Shown: piece by piece, positions 22,787 through 30,983 of the stretch
Position numbering within the stretch: position 1 is the first letter of the stretch
Layout of the letters: each line of letters begins with the position of its first letter
DNA from: Chitinophagaceae bacterium
GTDB lineage: Bacteria > Bacteroidota > Bacteroidia > Chitinophagales > Chitinophagaceae
Direction: 5' to 3'
Length of the DNA stretch: 34,786 bases
NCBI GenBank assembly: GCA_947454715.1
Contig: CANGMZ010000023.1
Span: forward strand, 1-34,786
Translations under genes and position numbers: made by a program
Notes under the pieces: model-generated
What the model saw: the letters and a program-made list of their open reading frames with translations, nothing else
What the model was told of the DNA's origin: nothing
Databases searched by the model: none

Positions 22787-23947
22787 ATGAACGAGCAAAC
22801 CGGTGTTAGAAAAAATTACGATGTGCTGATAATTGGTGCAGGCCCCGGTGGCTGTAGCTGTGCTTTAGCATTAAGAAAGACCGGTTTAAAAGTTGCGCTG
22901 ATAGACAAAAGTGAATTCCCGAGAGATAAGGTTTGCGGAGAATTGATGCACAGAAAGGCTGTGGAGACGCTCACTTCTATCGTTCCTGAATTTGAACAGG
23001 AGTTCAAACAATTTCCAAAGACACTGGTTTTAAAACATACCCGTATTCATTATAAGGGCAAGAGCATGGTATTTGATTGGGTCAATGAATCTTATACTTG
23101 CCCAAGACTGGAACTGGATAATTTTTTGCTTTCAATGGTAAAAGCAAAATCTGACACAGATGTATATACAGCTACCCCACCCGACAAGATTACGGTAGAT
23201 GATAATGGCGTTACCGTAACTATCAAAAACTCAGACACCGTATTCACCGGGAAGATGATTATTGGTGCAGATGGTGCGAACTCAACCGTTGCCAAACAAC
23301 TTACCGTTAAAGTACTAGACAGGAAGCATTATCTGGGCGCTGTACGGGCCTATTACAGCAATGTAAAAAATACAGATGATGTTACCAGCGAAGTGTTTTT
23401 TAACTCTAAGTTCGGGCTGAATTACCTTTGGGTTTTCCCTACGCAGGGGCATATTTCTAATGTTGGTTTTGGTCTGCTATCAAGTGATATATCAGAAAAG
23501 AGAATCAATTTGAAAGACGCCTTTTATGATTATTTCAAACAAAGCCCTGAATTAACTGAAAAATTTGCTGATGCAGAACAGATAAGTCCGCTTGAAGGTT
23601 TCGGTGTTCCTCTTGGCTCATCAATTGGCACAGTATCAGGAAATAGATTTATGCTTTTGGGAGATGCTGCATCATTATCAAATCCGCTATCCGGAACCGG
23701 CATGGGTAATGCAGTATTGAGCGGTAAGATAACTGCAGACCAGATCATCAAAACATTCATGCAAAATGACTTCAGTGAAACCTTCATGAAGCAATATGAT
23801 GCAGAATTGCAGCGTGCTATTGTAGATGGATTGATGAGCAGCTATAAAGCACAAAGAACCCTTTCTAAACTGCCATTCATTTTAGATCTTGTTTTTATCC
23901 TAGCTAAGAACAAGCGCATCAAAAAGTATATACAGAGTATCGTATAA
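22787..23947 (+). CDS. Geranylgeranyl-reductase-family FAD-dependent oxidoreductase (copy 2)
   Basis: 386 aa, collinear with copy 1 over its whole length and by eye about two thirds identical. Long blocks are unchanged, such as DKSEFPRDKVCGELMHRK and ETLTSIVPEFE, and the FAD motifs (IIGAGPGGCSCALAL, IIGADGANSTVAKQL, GDAASLSNPLSGTGMGNAV) are intact. DNA identity is also visible over the 5' third, so a tandem duplication followed by divergence is the straightforward origin. Differences cluster at about 115-140 and in the last 60 residues. The 34-bp gap suggests one transcript. Both copies appear functional. Possibly they act as a heterodimer or on related substrates, but this is inference. Confidence 0.88.
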   Translation: MNEQTGVRKNYDVLIIGAGPGGCSCALALRKTGLKVALIDKSEFPRDKVCGELMHRKAVETLTSIVPEFEQEFKQFPKTLVLKHTRIHYKGKSMVFDWVNESYTCPRLELDNFLLSMVKAKSDTDVYTATPPDKITVDDNGVTVTIKNSDTVFTGKMIIGADGANSTVAKQLTVKVLDRKHYLGAVRAYYSNVKNTDDVTSEVFFNSKFGLNYLWVFPTQGHISNVGFGLLSSDISEKRINLKDAFYDYFKQSPELTEKFADAEQISPLEGFGVPLGSSIGTVSGNRFMLLGDAASLSNPLSGTGMGNAVLSGKITADQIIKTFMQNDFSETFMKQYDAELQRAIVDGLMSSYKAQRTLSKLPFILDLVFILAKNKRIKKYIQSIV

Positions 23948-24008
23948 TGACATTACCGTTAGTACAATTGAGAATTGTTGTACGTCTCAGTAAATAATAG
24001 AAAGAATA

Positions 24009-24686
24009 TTAATAAGAAGAATTCTGATCATTCAGATATGGATTATTCTTTTTGCGGAAATCACCACGTTTCCATGCTTCAAAGAACTCACCCCAAGCCA
24101 ACGGATTAAGAATATTCATCGGACGTTGCTGACCATAATATACGGCATCTCTTGCAGCTTGCTGCATAGCTGCAGACTGTGCTTCGTGACCATCTTTAGG
24201 TAAAGTATATGCTAATGCACGCAAAATATAGGCATCTGTATTGCGACGAGCAATTTCGTAACGATCATTAGGAATACGCCAGTGCAAGAAAGCATAATCA
24301 AATCCCTCACGGGTAGGCAATGGGCGGATGATACTTTCAGGCAGGTAGAACGTATCCTGAACCATCAACTGAACCATAGAATAATAGTCACCTGACAGAT
24401 TTTTACTGATTGGAAATTCTTTTGTTTTAAAACCAAGACAACTGAACTGTAACGTATCTCCTTTATAACAAACAATACTAAATACACCGGTGTAAGCTGA
24501 TTCTACACCTCTGTTCTTATTCTTCACCAACACTGTGACATTAGGCACCCCTCTCAGGCTGTCTGCAGTCATTATCACACCATTGATCTGAATGACATTA
24601 TCAAAATCTGTTTGTGCATACACACTCTGCCCTTCAAAAAGACAAACAACAAATAAAAGGCAATATGAAATAATATTCATCCGCAT
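24009..24686 (-). CDS. Exported CarboxypepD_reg-like domain protein
   Basis: 225 aa from the ATG at 24686, which keeps an Arg ahead of the signal peptide (MRMNIISYCLLFVVCLFEGQ, cleavage near VYAQ); an ATG at 24680 is also possible. Residues about 30-110 form the beta-sandwich of carboxypeptidase regulatory-like domains: INGVIMTADSLRGVPNVTVL, a GVFSIVCYKGDTLQFSCLGF strand pair, then KTKEFPI. This is the module at the N-terminus of TonB-dependent receptors and many secreted proteins in Bacteroidota. The rest (FDYAFLHWRIPNDRYEIARR, then helices) is specific and unrecognised. No catalytic residues are evident. Probably periplasmic or outer-membrane associated. It converges on the oxidoreductase pair. 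Confidence 0.8.
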   Translation of the reverse strand: MRMNIISYCLLFVVCLFEGQSVYAQTDFDNVIQINGVIMTADSLRGVPNVTVLVKNKNRGVESAYTGVFSIVCYKGDTLQFSCLGFKTKEFPISKNLSGDYYSMVQLMVQDTFYLPESIIRPLPTREGFDYAFLHWRIPNDRYEIARRNTDAYILRALAYTLPKDGHEAQSAAMQQAARDAVYYGQQRPMNILNPLAWGEFFEAWKRGDFRKKNNPYLNDQNSSY

Positions 24687-24819
24687 GTATATCAAAGTTA
24701 CGATTATAATGAGAAACAGGAAACCTGAATCAATAAAAATGTAAATATTATTTATTGCCTGATAGCTAAAAAATGAAACAAACTTCCATCAGAACACTAC
24801 AAAGTAAGTACGTTTAATG

Positions 24820-24827
24820 TACTTTTG
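24820..24827 (+). promoter_or_regulatory. TAnnTTTG -7 box upstream of mrp
   Basis: TACTTTTG lies 33 bp before the ATG at 24861. Its TTG is the first codon of an in-frame extension of the mrp frame, which should not be taken as the start because it belongs to the promoter. Confidence 0.5.
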
Positions 24828-24860
24828 CGAAGCAGAAAAAGCACTTTAACAAAGGTTTAC

Positions 24861-25958
24861 ATGATAACAAAAGAAGCAGTATTAGCGGCGCTGAGCAATG
24901 TAGAAGAACCGGATCTGGGGAAAGATCTGGTGACGCTGAACATGATTGAAGACATAGCTATTGACGGTAAAAACGTATCATTTACAGTAATATTGACCAC
25001 ACCTGCCTGCCCTCTGAAAGAGATGATAGAGCGAGCATGTGTCACTGCTATTCATCATTTGGTAGATAAAACAGCGGTAGTCAATGTAACACTAACTGCC
25101 AAAGTAAACAGTAATCGTAAGGATAATAAATCAGTATTACCGGGTGTTAAAAATATCATAGTTGTTGCATCGGGCAAGGGTGGTGTAGGTAAATCTACAG
25201 TTGCAGTTAATCTGGCATTGGGTCTGGCACAAGAAGGCGCAAAAGTAGGTTTGCTGGATGCAGACATATATGGCCCATCCATTCCTATCATGCTGGGCAT
25301 ACGTGAAGAACGCCCTAAAATGACCGATGTTAATGGCAAAAGTATGATTGTTCCTATTGAGCGTTTTGGCATCAAAACAATGTCAATAGGTTTACTTATC
25401 GATGAGAAACAAGCTGTGATATGGCGCGGTCCTATGGCCAGCTCTGCAATCAAGCAGTTTATTACAGATGTATATTGGGAAGAACTGGATTATCTGGTAG
25501 TAGATATGCCACCTGGAACAGGTGACGTGCATCTTACACTGGTACAAACTATACCGGTAACAGGTGCGCTGATTGTGTCTACACCACAAGCTGTAGCTGC
25601 TGCAGATGCCCGTAAAGCTATTATGATGCTAAAACAACCACAAATCAATGTGCCGATACTTGGCATTGTTGAGAATATGGCTTATTTTACTCCCGCAGAA
25701 TTACCGGACAATAAATATTATATCTTTGGTAAGGGTGGCGCAAGCCAGATGGCTGACCAATTTGATCTTCCTTTCCTTGGCGAAATACCATTGGTACAGA
25801 GCATAAGAGAAGGTGGCGACAAGGGTGTACCAGCCGTTATTAATGATGAGCCGGTAACTAAGGAAGCATTTACGAATCTGGCACAGGCTGTGGCAAGAAA
25901 TGTAGCAATGAGAAATGCGAACATGGCCCCTACCAAGATACTGGAAATAGTAAGCTAA
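24861..25958 (+). CDS. Mrp/ApbC-family P-loop ATPase, Fe-S cluster carrier
   Basis: 365 aa from the ATG at 24861. The N-terminal MIP18 (DUF59) domain, about 1-85, has LSNVEEPDLGKDLVTLNMI and TTPACPLKEMIERAC. The ATPase domain has a deviant Walker A, ASGKGGVGKSTVAVNLA (GKGGVGKST at 105-113), then GLLDADIYGPSIPIMLG, and YLVVDMPPGTGDVHLT as Walker B. The CxxC that bridges the cluster in Nbp35-type proteins is replaced in the segment ENMAYFTPAELPDNKYYIFG, as I recall for other Bacteroidota Mrp proteins. The frame opens at a TTG at 24825, but that codon is inside the -7 box, so the ATG is preferred. Confidence 0.93.
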   Translation: MITKEAVLAALSNVEEPDLGKDLVTLNMIEDIAIDGKNVSFTVILTTPACPLKEMIERACVTAIHHLVDKTAVVNVTLTAKVNSNRKDNKSVLPGVKNIIVVASGKGGVGKSTVAVNLALGLAQEGAKVGLLDADIYGPSIPIMLGIREERPKMTDVNGKSMIVPIERFGIKTMSIGLLIDEKQAVIWRGPMASSAIKQFITDVYWEELDYLVVDMPPGTGDVHLTLVQTIPVTGALIVSTPQAVAAADARKAIMMLKQPQINVPILGIVENMAYFTPAELPDNKYYIFGKGGASQMADQFDLPFLGEIPLVQSIREGGDKGVPAVINDEPVTKEAFTNLAQAVARNVAMRNANMAPTKILEIVS

Positions 25959-26001
25959 CCACAATGCAAAGAATTTGGTATAAAAAACAATTTTGATTTT
26001 T

Positions 26002-26009
26002 TACTTTTG
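26002..26009 (+). promoter_or_regulatory. TAnnTTTG -7 box upstream of the SUMF-domain gene
   Basis: TACTTTTG, 24 bp before the ATG at 26034. TTTG at 25974-25977 gives a 24-bp spacer, slightly longer than usual. It separates the SUMF gene from mrp transcriptionally. Confidence 0.45.
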
Positions 26010-26033
26010 AATTCAGAATAAATAAAGTAGTCT

Positions 26034-26783
26034 ATGAAGAAAATGTTATTGCCTGTTGTTATGTTGTTATCGTTACAGCCGGCTTTTGCCCAAAAACAAA
26101 AAGATCAGAAAGCACAGGTAACTGTTGATATGGTCAATGTAAAAGGTGGAAAGTTTGATCTGGGAGATGACAGCGCAGCAATGGACAGAAGACCTGCACA
26201 TACGGTGTCGCTGAAAGATTTTTCAATAAGCGCTTATGAAGTAACGCAGGCACAGTGGACCGCTGTAATGGGCAGCAACCCTTCAAAGTATGAATGTGAT
26301 GATTGCCCTGTGACTAACGTAAGCTGGAACGACATTCAAAAATTCATAGAAAAGCTAAATGCTATGACGGGTAAAAGCTACCGTCTGCCAACGGAAGCTG
26401 AATGGGAATTTGCAGCAAGAGGTGGTACCAGAGAAAATATGGAAGACCCTAAAAAATATAGCGGTCGTAAAGTATTGCAATATATAGCATGGTTTGAGCG
26501 TAATGCCAATGACCACCAACACCCAGTAGGTAAGAAAAGAGCTAATGAGCTTGGCCTATATGATATGACAGGTAATGTAGAAGAGTGGGTAAATGACTGG
26601 TATGGTAAGGATTACTTCTCTAAAAGACATGCGAACAACCCACAAGGACCACAAGGAGGCAACTCTAAAGTAGTACGTGGCGGATCTTGGAAAAGCGAAA
26701 AAGATGAAGTATCTGTTACCCGCAGAGCTGCATACACGCCTGACACTAAGAGCACATCGCTCGGGTTCAGATTAGCACAATAA
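26034..26783 (+). CDS. Exported SUMF1/FGE-sulfatase domain protein
   Basis: 249 aa. Signal peptide MKKMLLPVVMLLSLQPAFAQ. The SUMF (formylglycine-generating enzyme-like) domain fills the rest: FSISAYEVTQAQWTAVMG, SNPSKYECDDCPVTNVSWND, YRLPTEAEWEFAARGG, LGLYDMTGNVEEWVNDWY, VVRGGSW and a closing LGFRL. The active-site Cys pair of true FGE, expected shortly after RGGSW, is absent: the segment WKSEKDEVSVTRRAAYTPD has no Cys. The only Cys pair is CDDC at 88-91. Sulfatase maturation is therefore unlikely. Related Cys-less proteins in this phylum include gliding-machinery lipoproteins such as GldJ/GldK, but those are larger. A terminator follows. Confidence 0.88.
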   Translation: MKKMLLPVVMLLSLQPAFAQKQKDQKAQVTVDMVNVKGGKFDLGDDSAAMDRRPAHTVSLKDFSISAYEVTQAQWTAVMGSNPSKYECDDCPVTNVSWNDIQKFIEKLNAMTGKSYRLPTEAEWEFAARGGTRENMEDPKKYSGRKVLQYIAWFERNANDHQHPVGKKRANELGLYDMTGNVEEWVNDWYGKDYFSKRHANNPQGPQGGNSKVVRGGSWKSEKDEVSVTRRAAYTPDTKSTSLGFRLAQ

Positions 26784-26807
26784 TCAATAATAATACTTAC
26801 AAATATT

Positions 26808-26843
26808 GTCTTCGTCCCGACCCGTTCGGGACGAAGACGTTTT
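26808..26843 (+). terminator. Intrinsic terminator after the SUMF-domain gene
   Basis: GTCTTCGTCCCGA (26808-26820) pairs perfectly over 13 bp with TCGGGACGAAGAC (26826-26838), loop CCCGT, followed by GTTTT. It ends 60 bp after the stop and before the methyltransferase gene. Confidence 0.85.
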
Positions 26844-26886
26844 AAGTCTGTAGCATTGCTACAGCAAACATAAAAAGAAAGTAATA

Positions 26887-27414
26887 GTGATACAAAAAAA
26901 GACAATGGAGGAATTGGGCAGATTGAGTGCAGAAGATATGCGCACAGCCGAAAAGCACCCAATAATAGTGATATTAGACGAGGTGCGTAGTATGCACAAT
27001 GTAGGCTCCGTATTCCGCACCTGCGATGGCTTTGCAGTAGAAGCACTTTACCTATGTGGTTATACCCCACTTCCCCCTCATAGGGATATACATAAAACTG
27101 CATTAGGTGCCACTGAATCTGTATCATGGCAGCATTTTGCGACTACAATAGAAGCAATTAATGCTTGCAAAGCAGCAGGTTATAAGATATATGCAGTGGA
27201 GCAGGCGCATAACAGCATAAGCTTGGAGCAACTTAACACCGGAAATGAAAAAATAGCTTTAATATTTGGCAATGAAGTTGCCGGCGTGTGTGATGAGGCT
27301 ATAAAAGCTGCTGATGCATGTATTGAAATTCCTCAATGGGGTGCAAAACACTCACTGAATATATCTGTAGCAGTAGGAGTAGTGCTCTGGGAAATTGCAA
27401 GAAAAATGGCTTAA
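26887..27414 (+). CDS. SpoU/TrmH-family RNA 2'-O-methyltransferase
   Basis: 175 aa from GTG at 26887; an ATG at 26905 (MEELGRLSAEDM) is an equally good start and gives 169 aa. SPOUT fold with the three SpoU motifs: VILDEVRSMHNVGSVFRTCD, KIALIFGNEVAGVCDEAI and CIEIPQWGAKHSLNISVAVG. It has no N-terminal substrate-binding domain, as in the short TrmL/TrmH-like members, so a tRNA wobble or 23S target cannot be decided. The last codons ATG-GCT-TAA are the first unit of an octamer-like tandem repeat that continues into the intergenic region. Confidence 0.9.
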   Translation: MIQKKTMEELGRLSAEDMRTAEKHPIIVILDEVRSMHNVGSVFRTCDGFAVEALYLCGYTPLPPHRDIHKTALGATESVSWQHFATTIEAINACKAAGYKIYAVEQAHNSISLEQLNTGNEKIALIFGNEVAGVCDEAIKAADACIEIPQWGAKHSLNISVAVGVVLWEIARKMA

Positions 27415-27506
27415 TTGCTCAATGGCTGAATGACTCAATGAGGTGAATGACTCAATGAGGTGACAGTGTAAGCATGAAAGTAAACGGCTGAATGGCTCAA
27501 TGAGTG
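27406..27506 (+). repeat. Octamer-based tandem repeat overlapping a gene end
   Basis: Degenerate units of 8-9 bp of the form ATGRCTSA begin at 27406 inside the methyltransferase stop region. They include two exact 17-bp copies GAATGACTCAATGAGGT (27428-27444 and 27445-27461) and a variant at 27490-27506 after an unrelated 28-bp spacer. The repeat is direct rather than inverted. The remaining gap to 27633 contains nothing else I can identify. Confidence 0.75.
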
Positions 27507-27633
27507 TAAACATCATAGTCACAAAAGAATGAACTAATTTTGTGGGTATGATACACCACTCATCATGTAGTGAAGTGTATTCCGCTACCATAATAAAAGA
27601 ATAGTGAACCGCTGATCTGATAAAACAAAAGAA

Positions 27634-28629
27634 ATGACCATAGATACGAATAGAAGAATTGAGTTATTGTGTAACCTGAGAACATGGATGGAATTGAATG
27701 ATGCAGGCTGGCTGGAAGCACAAGATAGAGCAGTCCGCAAAAATGCATGGTTTACAAGTGAGCATATTACACTGGCTATTGATAATATTATCAACACTTT
27801 TCTTCAAAAAGACTTATTGACTAAATGGTTAGCTAACTATGCTCTAACTGCCACACCCAAAAATGTAGGCATTGTAATGGCTGGTAATATTCCGCTAGTT
27901 GGTTTTCACGATTTTCTTTGCGGGTTTGTCAGTGGTCATTACCTCAAATTAAAACTTTCCTCTAAAGACGATGTACTGCTCCCATACTTATTGGCTAAGT
28001 TGGGTGAGTGGGAACCTGAAGTATCGGAGCAGGTAACGATAGAGGAACGACTGAATGGATGTGAGGCATATATTGCAACAGGAAGCAATAACACAGCCCG
28101 TTATTTTGAACAATATTTTGGTAAGTACCCAAACATTATTCGTAAAAACAGGACATCTGTTGCTATACTCGATGGCAGCGAAACAGACGAAGAACTGGCG
28201 TTGTTTGCAGATGATGTTTATCTGTATTATGGTTTGGGATGCAGGAACGTAACACAAGTATGTGTGCCCAGAGATTTCCAATTTGAAAGAATACTCAAGG
28301 CATTTACAAAACATAATGCTTATGCCGATCTGAACAAGTATAAAAACAACTATGACTACCACCTGGCCATATATCTGCTCAACAGAGTACCTTACATGAG
28401 CAATGAATCTATATTAATGGTAGAGAACGACTTACCTTTCTCGGCAGTAAGTGTGTTACATTATAAATACTATGACGACAAGGCCGAAATGCTTGAAGGA
28501 CTAAAGAACAATGAATCCATTCAAGCCATCATTGGTCACGGGTGCATTCCTTTCGGGGATTCACAAAAACCATCTTTAAGTGACTATGCAGACAATGTAG
28601 ACACTATGGCTTTCTTGTGTGGGTTGTAG
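27634..28629 (+). CDS. LuxC-like acyl-CoA reductase / aldehyde dehydrogenase superfamily protein
   Basis: 331 aa. LuxC family proteins reduce acyl-CoA or acyl-enzyme to aldehyde. The N-terminal Rossmann part has NVGIVMAGNIPLVGFHDFL (cofactor loop region) and LKLSSKDDVLLPYL. The active-site block LYYGLGCRNVTQVCVPRDF contains Cys203, the expected nucleophile, and a C-terminal segment IIGHGCIPFGDSQKPSLSDY is typical of the family in Bacteroidota. It is shorter than LuxC of luminous bacteria (about 480 aa). There are no luxD, luxE or ferredoxin genes beside it here, and the physiological substrate is unknown. It converges on argS with a terminator between. Confidence 0.85.
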   Translation: MTIDTNRRIELLCNLRTWMELNDAGWLEAQDRAVRKNAWFTSEHITLAIDNIINTFLQKDLLTKWLANYALTATPKNVGIVMAGNIPLVGFHDFLCGFVSGHYLKLKLSSKDDVLLPYLLAKLGEWEPEVSEQVTIEERLNGCEAYIATGSNNTARYFEQYFGKYPNIIRKNRTSVAILDGSETDEELALFADDVYLYYGLGCRNVTQVCVPRDFQFERILKAFTKHNAYADLNKYKNNYDYHLAIYLLNRVPYMSNESILMVENDLPFSAVSVLHYKYYDDKAEMLEGLKNNESIQAIIGHGCIPFGDSQKPSLSDYADNVDTMAFLCGL

Positions 28630-28691
28630 TCGCGTTTGTTATTGGTCAAGAGCCTAACAACCGCAAAGACGTATAAATTATCTTATAAAAC

Positions 28692-28728
28692 AAAATTGCC
28701 CTTCTCTGCAGCAGAGAAGGGCAATTTT
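28692..28728. terminator. Bidirectional intrinsic terminator between the LuxC-like gene and argS
   Basis: A 17-bp perfect stem AAAATTGCCCTTCTCTG (28692-28708) / CAGAGAAGGGCAATTTT (28712-28728) with a 3-nt loop. A and T runs at both bases let it serve both converging genes. Confidence 0.95.
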
Positions 28729-28748
28729 AGTATGTAGCTATTTCAACA

Positions 28749-30548
28749 TTACATTTTCTCGGGCAATGCAATACCTAGTTGATGCATAGCATGGCGCAAC
28801 ACTGATGCTGCCATAACTACAATCATGATACGCAATTGTTTTTTCTCTTCATTCTCAGCTTTAGATATACTATGCACATCGTAGAAAGAATTGAACATTT
28901 GTGCTAACTGGAAGGCATAAATACATAGTTCAGACGGATTGAACTCAGTGGCAGCAGCAGCCAGTATAGAAGGATATTGCTCCAGATGCAATATTAGTTT
29001 CTTTTCCAAAGGCGCAATTTCCTCAGTAAGTCGGAACGATGCAAAATGCTGTGCAGTTGGCATCAACGGCAGATTCTCTTTTCTGAGAATAGAGCAAATA
29101 CGAGTATGTGCATACTGAATGAATGTTGCCGTAAAGCCATGCAGATCTATAGACTCCTTAGGGTCAAAAATCATCTTCTTTTTAGGATCTACACGCAGCA
29201 AGTAAAACTTAAGTGCGCCCAAACCTATTGTAGCATATAGTTTGTTTAACTCTTCTTCTGTAAATCCTTCTGTTTTGCCGGCTGCTTCTGCTTGTTCACG
29301 TGCCAATGCAATCATTTCATTGGCCATATCATCAGCATCTACTACAGTACCCTCGCGGCTCTTCATACGACCTGTAGGCAACTCTACCATGCCATAAGAC
29401 AGGTGATGAATACCATCGGCACAAGGCTCGCCTATTTTCTTAAGAATGAGCTTTAATACCTGCATGTGGTAATTTTGCTCATCTGCAATAACATAGACTG
29501 ATTTATCTAATTTATACTGATCGTATTTCAACTTGGCAGTGCCCAGATCTTGAGTAATGTAAACAGATGTACCATCTCCACGTAGCAGTAATTTTTCATC
29601 CAGACCTTCGTCTTTCAGATCTATCCATACTGAACCATCTTCTTTTTTGAAGAGTACACCTTTTTGCAGCCCCTCTTCAACCAATTGCTTACCTAAAAGG
29701 TAGGTATCGCTTTCATAATACATTTTATCAAATGACACACCCAGCTTATCGTAAGTCACATCGAAGCCCTTATACACCCAGCCATTCATCGTTTGCCAAA
29801 GGGTGCGTGTTTCTGCATCACCGGCTTCCCACTTCCGTAGCATTTCCTGCGTTTCAAGCATTATAGGGGCTTCTTTTTCAGCAGTCTTTTCATCTTTGCC
29901 TGCGGCTATAAGTTCAGCCACCTGCGCCTTATATACATCGTTGAATTTTACATAATAATGCCCTACCAAGTGATCACCCTTCATGCCTGTTGACTCCGGA
30001 GTATCGCCATTGCCATAGTGCTGCCAAGCTATCATTGACTTACAAATATGTATACCTCTGTCATTGATAAGGTTAGCTTTGATTACTTCATTACCTGTTG
30101 CTTTCAATATCTCAGATACTGCAGCACCAAGAAATATGTTTCTCAGATGACCAAAATGCAATGGCTTGTTGGTATTTGGCGATGAGTATTCAATCATCAC
30201 CCTTTCCGCTTCACCACGCTGCTCGCCAAACTGTGCATCATTGAAATTATTTAAAAGAAAATGCGCCCAAACATTGTCTTTAATAGTAAGATTCAAAAAG
30301 CCACTCACTATAGCATAGGAAGCATAAAGGTCTGTATGCGCCAATAAATAGTCGCCCAGCAATGTACCTAATGCATCGGGCTTCATGCGCAGCAACTTTA
30401 CAAATGGGAAAAGTACTACAGTATAATCACCTGTAAATTCAGGTTTGGTAAGGTTTATGGATATCATATCGCTATTGATCTCCGCATCAGGCAATAAGCT
30501 CTTTAGGGCAGCGGCAACAGCGTGTTTGGTTTTGGCAGAAAGTGTCAT
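28749..30548 (-). CDS. argS: Arginyl-tRNA synthetase
   Basis: 599 aa from the ATG at 30548; the open frame runs 36 codons further upstream, but that part crosses the secG terminator and is not protein-like. Class I synthetase charging tRNA-Arg. The HIGH motif is HFGH (131-134) in SSPNTNKPLHFGHLRN. The KMSKS region is replaced by MKSREGTVVDADD, usual for many ArgS. The N-terminal Add-1 domain (about 1-110) and C-terminal anticodon domain (GFTATFIQYAHTRICSI onward, ending in RHAMHQLGIALPE) are complete. Length is normal. It is probably transcribed separately from secG, because a terminator lies between them. Confidence 0.96.
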   Translation of the reverse strand: MTLSAKTKHAVAAALKSLLPDAEINSDMISINLTKPEFTGDYTVVLFPFVKLLRMKPDALGTLLGDYLLAHTDLYASYAIVSGFLNLTIKDNVWAHFLLNNFNDAQFGEQRGEAERVMIEYSSPNTNKPLHFGHLRNIFLGAAVSEILKATGNEVIKANLINDRGIHICKSMIAWQHYGNGDTPESTGMKGDHLVGHYYVKFNDVYKAQVAELIAAGKDEKTAEKEAPIMLETQEMLRKWEAGDAETRTLWQTMNGWVYKGFDVTYDKLGVSFDKMYYESDTYLLGKQLVEEGLQKGVLFKKEDGSVWIDLKDEGLDEKLLLRGDGTSVYITQDLGTAKLKYDQYKLDKSVYVIADEQNYHMQVLKLILKKIGEPCADGIHHLSYGMVELPTGRMKSREGTVVDADDMANEMIALAREQAEAAGKTEGFTEEELNKLYATIGLGALKFYLLRVDPKKKMIFDPKESIDLHGFTATFIQYAHTRICSILRKENLPLMPTAQHFASFRLTEEIAPLEKKLILHLEQYPSILAAAATEFNPSELCIYAFQLAQMFNSFYDVHSISKAENEEKKQLRIMIVVMAASVLRHAMHQLGIALPEKM

Positions 30549-30627
30549 TAGTTGTAAAATATTGTTAGGTAAAATTAGTTGATTACAATACCCGGAGCAA
30601 GTACAAAATTGGTTAAGGACCGGACAT

Positions 30628-30660
30628 AAAAAAACAGGCTGCTGAACGAACAGCAACCTG
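30628..30660 (-). terminator. Intrinsic terminator of the lptE-TPR-secG operon
   Basis: On the minus strand CAGGTTGCTG pairs with CAGCAGCCTG (10 bp, one G-U, 6-nt loop) and is followed by seven T residues. It lies 24 bp after the secG stop and within the spurious 5' extension of the argS frame. Confidence 0.9.
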
Positions 30661-30683
30661 ATAATATCTATAGAAAGAAAATA

Positions 30684-30983
30684 CTATTTTCCTTTTTTAG
30701 CAGGAGCTGATTTTGACTGTGCAGGCTGAGCCTTAGAACTGTCATCTGCACCAGCAGGTCGGGTCATGAACATAACAGAGATAATGCACAAACCGGCAAC
30801 TACGCTCATTAATACCCACGTACCCTTCTCCATAATATCGCCAGACTGCTTAACACCCATAACCTGAGTACTCATGTTACCAAATGAACCAGACAATCCG
30901 CCACCTTTAGGATTCTGAATAAGGATAAAAAATCCTAAAACTGCACTTGCTGCAATAATAATAAACGTGATAATATATATCAT
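30684..30983 (-). CDS. secG: Preprotein translocase subunit SecG
   Basis: 99 aa. Accessory subunit of SecYEG. Two membrane helices, about 1-22 (MIYIITFIIIAASAVLGFFI) and 55-73, flank the conserved cytoplasmic loop LIQNPKGGGLSGSFG. A charged Ala/Lys/Pro-rich tail (ADDSSKAQPAQSKSAPAKK) follows, common in this phylum. The ATG overlaps the stop of the upstream TPR gene by 4 bp, so the two are translationally coupled, and a strong terminator follows. Confidence 0.95.
   Translation of the reverse strand: MIYIITFIIIAASAVLGFFILIQNPKGGGLSGSFGNMSTQVMGVKQSGDIMEKGTWVLMSVVAGLCIISVMFMTRPAGADDSSKAQPAQSKSAPAKKGK

Noticed and set aside
23962..23983. Inverted repeat GTACAA/TTGTAC as a terminator between the oxidoreductase pair and the CarboxypepD_reg-like gene
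   Set aside because: Six base pairs, AT-rich and no T run; too weak to call.
24825..24860. TTG start giving a 12-residue extension of Mrp
   Set aside because: The TTG belongs to the TACTTTTG promoter box, and the ATG at 24861 starts the conserved MIP18 domain.
25640..25760. Loss of the CxxC motif in Mrp as a sign of decay
   Set aside because: All ATPase motifs are intact, and the replacement segment is, as I recall, usual for Bacteroidota Mrp proteins.
26612..27127. 171-codon minus-strand frame over the SUMF gene end and methyltransferase start
   Set aside because: It runs through a perfect terminator hairpin and opposite two genes with clear motifs.
30549..30656. 36-codon N-terminal extension of ArgS
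   Set aside because: It crosses the secG terminator stem and T run; ArgS homology begins at the ATG at 30548.
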